From assembly GCA_927911235.1 (NCBI GenBank), contig CAKMOY010000161.1, forward strand, positions 1 through 5,511: 5,511 bases of DNA. Reading direction: 5' to 3'. Shown one piece after another: positions 5,157 to 5,511 of the stretch. The translations under genes and the position numbers were made by a program. The stretch's first letter is position 1; every line of letters starts with the position of its first letter. The DNA comes from an uncultured Moraxella sp. GTDB taxonomy: Bacteria; Pseudomonadota; Gammaproteobacteria; Pseudomonadales; Moraxellaceae. A model generated the notes under the pieces. The model was not told the DNA's origin. It saw only the letters and a program-made list of their open reading frames with translations, and did not search any database.

Positions 5157-5194
5157 CAAGTTTTTACAATTCAAGGTTTTGAGATAAAAACTTG
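5157..5194 (-). repeat. 10-bp inverted repeat between the rhodanese gene and grxC
   Basis: CAAGTTTTTA (5157-5166) and TAAAAACTTG (5185-5194) are perfect reverse complements. The 18-nt loop itself contains TCAA/TTGA (5171-5182), so a nested hairpin can form. On the minus strand the arm is followed by CCCTTATTTATTC, a poor U-tract, so it is a doubtful terminator. It may be an RNA-stability or processing hairpin, or a binding dyad. Confidence 0.45.
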
Positions 5195-5212
5195 AGTAGA
5201 TAGTGTAACCAC

Positions 5213-5511
5213 TTATTTTTTCACCACTTTTTCAGATACCAATGGCAAGCCTGATGCCTGCCAATTGACAATGCCACCATCAAGGCGGTACACATTTTCT
5301 TTGCCAAGCATGGCAACCGCCGTGCCTGCCATCATACCCATTTGACAGACGATGATAATTGGGCGGTCGGATTGGCGTAGGCTGTCAATGTGATTTTTTA
5401 ATTCGGTAAAAGGAATGTTGCGACTGCCTTGGATATAGCCTTTTTCAAAGTCTTTTTTGGGGCGAACATCAATTTAATTCGGCATTTTGGTTATTTACCA
5501 TCAAACCGACC
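5213..5511 (-). pseudogene. Rhodanese-domain protein (YibN-like), 5' partial, frameshifted
   Basis: The minus strand encodes the C-terminal ~98 residues of a single-domain rhodanese, ending at TAA (complement of 5213-5215). The key pieces are IDVRPKKDFEKGYIQGSRNIP, the active-site loop VCQMGMM with the catalytic cysteine, and LDGGIVNWQASGLP near the end. The family moves sulfane sulfur; YibN-type proteins carry an N-terminal membrane helix, which would lie beyond the window edge. The frame breaks just before IDVR: the preceding in-frame codon is TAA (complement of 5474-5476). Removing one base from the TTT at 5473-5475 restores NAELIDVR and an open frame to the window edge. This is therefore a one-base insertion, real or a sequencing error. 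Order and strand match yibN upstream of grxC. No symbol is assigned, as orthology rests on context. Confidence 0.8.

Noticed and set aside
1..5511. CRISPR array, tRNA/rRNA, insertion sequence or phage module
   Set aside because: No spaced direct repeats, no cloverleaf-like or rRNA sequence, and no transposase, integrase or terminal inverted repeats were seen.

Overview
The window looks like a chromosomal segment from an AT-rich gammaproteobacterium, most plausibly of the Moraxellaceae (Moraxella-like). The pointers are the low GC, the rhodanese-grxC-secB gene order, a small lipoprotein resembling an Acinetobacter/Moraxella family, and the protein sequences. The genus is inferred from pattern recognition, not from a database search.

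Left part (1-2078, + strand): the C-terminal tail of an unidentified gene, a 76-aa hypothetical protein, then an iron-storage locus. This locus holds bfd (bacterioferritin-associated [2Fe-2S] ferredoxin) behind a promoter that overlaps a good Fur-box match. After 244 bp of AT-rich DNA with two perfect inverted repeats come two tandem bacterioferritin genes. Their subunits are complementary. The first (bfrA) keeps all six ferroxidase ligands but lacks the haem methionine. The second (bfrB) keeps the haem methionine but has lost three ferroxidase ligands. Together they would build a mixed 24-mer in which one subunit oxidises iron and the other carries haem, through which Bfd could deliver electrons for iron release. 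A strong intrinsic terminator closes this unit.

Middle part (2097-3431, + strand): pdxA (vitamin B6 synthesis), split by a frameshift at a tandem GATT GATT, then a 60-aa lipoprotein gene with its own likely promoter.

Right part (3428-5511, - strand): reading leftward, a rhodanese-domain gene (cut by the window edge and frameshifted by one base), grxC (glutaredoxin 3), secB (export chaperone), a terminator, then a pteridine reductase/FolM-like short-chain dehydrogenase. Rhodanese-grxC-secB is the same order as yibN-grxC-secB in enterobacteria. The folM-like gene and the lipoprotein gene converge and overlap by 4 bp at their stop codons.

No RNA genes, insertion sequences, CRISPR arrays or phage genes were seen, and no gene-free stretch exceeds about 250 bp. 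The two independent frameshifts in 5.5 kb may be true pseudogenes, slippage variants or sequencing errors; the sequence alone cannot decide.
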